Position numbers and translations under genes: made by a program
DNA from: Bacillota bacterium
Lineage (GTDB): Bacteria > Bacillota > Bacilli > Paenibacillales > NBRC-103111
Assembly (NCBI GenBank): GCA_023386955.1
Contig: JAEWIS010000048.1
Coordinates: 1-64,000 of the forward strand
Reading direction: 5' to 3'
DNA: 64,000 bases
Part shown: positions 62,935 through 64,000 of the stretch, one piece after another
How positions within the stretch are numbered: position 1 is the first letter of the stretch
How the letters are laid out: each line of letters begins with the position of its first letter
Notes under the pieces: generated by a model
The model's input: the letters and a program-made list of their open reading frames with translations, nothing else
Database searches by the model: none
What the model was told of the DNA's origin: nothing

Positions 62935-64000
62935 TTAGAAGCGCAGGTTCACCAGGTTCTCCAAAACATCCTTAATCAGCAGATAAGATTCTCCGTTGGT
63001 CAGCTTCCCTTTGTCGGCAATCAGCTTCAAGGTCTCCTCTTTCAGCAGCCGCTTGGCAAGAAGCTCCGCCTCCGCCTGCTCGGGCTTCAGCGTAAGCCCG
63101 GACGCACGGGCAATGGTGTATGCCGCCTGCTGCAGCGTCAGCGGATCGGTTTTGGCCTTGTCGGCATCCATACCGGCAATGGCATTGGAGGAGGTCCCCT
63201 TGAAGGATTGGGGATAGCGCTTTTTAAGTGTTGCAAATTGATTCACAAACCGCTGCGGATTGCTGGGTTTGTCCAATTCCTTGGGATCAAAGTTTGCGTT
63301 GCCGTAGGACCCGTTCACAAGGCCTGTATAGACTACGGCCTTCAAGCCCGGATAAGCCTTATGATCCTGATAAGCCTGCCTTGGAAGCGTGTAAGGCGCA
63401 AGCTCCAGCCCCTTCTTGACAGCAAGATCCTGCATTTGGGCCACCTGCTCCTTGGACTTGGACAGCTCGCGGAAGGTAACGTTATGATCAATAGAGACCT
63501 TAGCCGCTGCTGCCGCAGACTCCGCTACCGCCATTCCCAGAGGGATAACCCGGGCGCTCCCATGTGGCAGGGTGTCATAGCTGGCCGAACGGCTTACGAC
63601 CAGAAGCCCGTCCACCTTCTGCGGTACAATGCTGCGGAACGGAACCGCATACTTGTGGGGCTCCATGGAAACTGCGCCGGGGTCGTTGGGACCGGTGCTT
63701 TGAATATCCACTGCATAAGAACCGAAGGCAATCCGGTCCCATTGATCGCGGTTTTCCAGTAAATCCAGTATGGAAAGCCGATACTCACCGTAAATATGGC
63801 GGGATTCCCGCACATACAGCTCCGGAGCCACACCGTCCAGCTCCAGCTTGGCGAATTCCGGATGTTTCTCCTTAATAAATTGGAGCACATGGGGCAGCTC
63901 CTGTTCGGCCACCGCAAACGCCTCTTTGATGGAGGCCGGATCAAAGGGATTTACCCCGAATAATTGCAGGGAGTTAATCAAGATGGTGTTATCATTATTG
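62935..64000 (-). CDS. FAD-dependent oxidoreductase, C-terminal part (5'-truncated by window)
   Basis: The reading frame stays open to the window edge, so only the last ~355 residues are seen and the start is missing. The visible portion ends a FAD-dependent oxidoreductase of the PF12831 type: HIYGEYRLSILDLLE, then YAVPFRSIVPQKVDGLLVVSRSASYD and HGSARVIPLGMAVAESAAAAA, the distal part of the FAD fold. A ~150-residue C-terminal extension follows, ending in the helical segment SYLLIKDVLENLVNLRF. The N-terminal dinucleotide-binding motif lies outside. Substrate unknown. Confidence 0.8.
   Translation of the reverse strand, partial: NNDNTILINSLQLFGVNPFDPASIKEAFAVAEQELPHVLQFIKEKHPEFAKLELDGVAPELYVRESRHIYGEYRLSILDLLENRDQWDRIAFGSYAVDIQSTGPNDPGAVSMEPHKYAVPFRSIVPQKVDGLLVVSRSASYDTLPHGSARVIPLGMAVAESAAAAAKVSIDHNVTFRELSKSKEQVAQMQDLAVKKGLELAPYTLPRQAYQDHKAYPGLKAVVYTGLVNGSYGNANFDPKELDKPSNPQRFVNQFATLKKRYPQSFKGTSSNAIAGMDADKAKTDPLTLQQAAYTIARASGLTLKPEQAEAELLAKRLLKEETLKLIADKGKLTNGESYLLIKDVLENLVNLRF

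Overview
This window looks like chromosomal DNA of a Paenibacillus-type member of the Bacillales (Firmicutes). It is moderately GC-rich, has strong AGGAGG-type ribosome binding sites with several TTG/GTG starts, carries three T-box leaders on aminoacyl-tRNA synthetase genes, and holds gene blocks syntenic with the Bacillus subtilis yrr/yrv region. It also has many short palindromic intergenic repeats. I see no rRNA, tRNA, CRISPR array, prophage or intact insertion sequence. Most genes lie on the minus strand.

Layout. 0.4-5.6 kb: a NarL-type two-component system divergent from a three-gene ABC-2 exporter, resembling LnrJK-LnrLMN. 6-8 kb: an MsbA-like exporter (YwjA-like). 8.3-10.5 kb: two FecCD siderophore permeases behind a Fur box, with no binding protein or ATPase beside them. 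10.6-14.7 kb: Ctc/L25, a YlbL-like PDZ-Lon protease, a degenerate J-domain membrane protein, an L,D-transpeptidase and an unknown secreted protein. 14.8-17.1 kb: NfnAB, the ferredoxin/NAD(P) transhydrogenase. 17.2-19 kb: a 55-residue orphan gene, a rhomboid protease and a PEP-synthase/PPDK regulator. 19.1-24.7 kb: a TRAP transporter (dctQ-dctM-dctP) in one transcription unit with a YesM-type kinase and an AraC-type regulator. 25-28 kb: a membrane-anchored parvulin foldase and a chemoreceptor. 28.5-32.5 kb: a nitrous-oxide-reductase accessory cluster (nosD-L-Y-F plus a YtkA-like lipoprotein) without nosZ. 32.6-36.8 kb: a class B PBP and a second chemoreceptor.

36.9-51.8 kb holds the conserved housekeeping block, read on the minus strand: cymR-cysteine desulfurase, a PRC-barrel protein and a zinc ribbon, an AI-2E family protein, alaS (T-box), ireB, ruvX, two DUF1292 genes, mltG, trhP1 and trhP2. 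It is interrupted by an Rpn-type nuclease, a NUDIX gene and a plus-strand archaeal/fungal-type asd. 52-56 kb: mnmA, a lipoprotein, rarA and a small membrane protein. 56.3-62.2 kb: trpS (T-box; four cysteines spaced as in Fe-S TrpRS), tcdA and the T-box-controlled hisS-aspS pair. 62.2-64 kb: a gene for a ~100-residue, extremely acidic protein under a promoter overlapped by a perfect palindrome, then the 3' part of an FAD-dependent oxidoreductase gene that runs off the window.

The most notable non-coding signal is a family of ~165-bp MITE-like elements. There are three full copies and one 49-bp internally deleted copy, with ~20-bp terminal inverted repeats, able to fold as one long hairpin. One copy supplies the trpS stop codon. 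Two further families of short palindromic repeats (TAACGG...CCGTTATT and TGCAAAAGTGCA) fill otherwise empty intergenic regions, and a ~60-bp hairpin unit is tandemly duplicated upstream of trpS. No single, clearly unprecedented multi-gene system is evident. The strongest leads are the orphan nos accessory cluster, the acidic-protein locus, the TRAP-YesM operon, the predicted Fe-S TrpRS and the MITE family.
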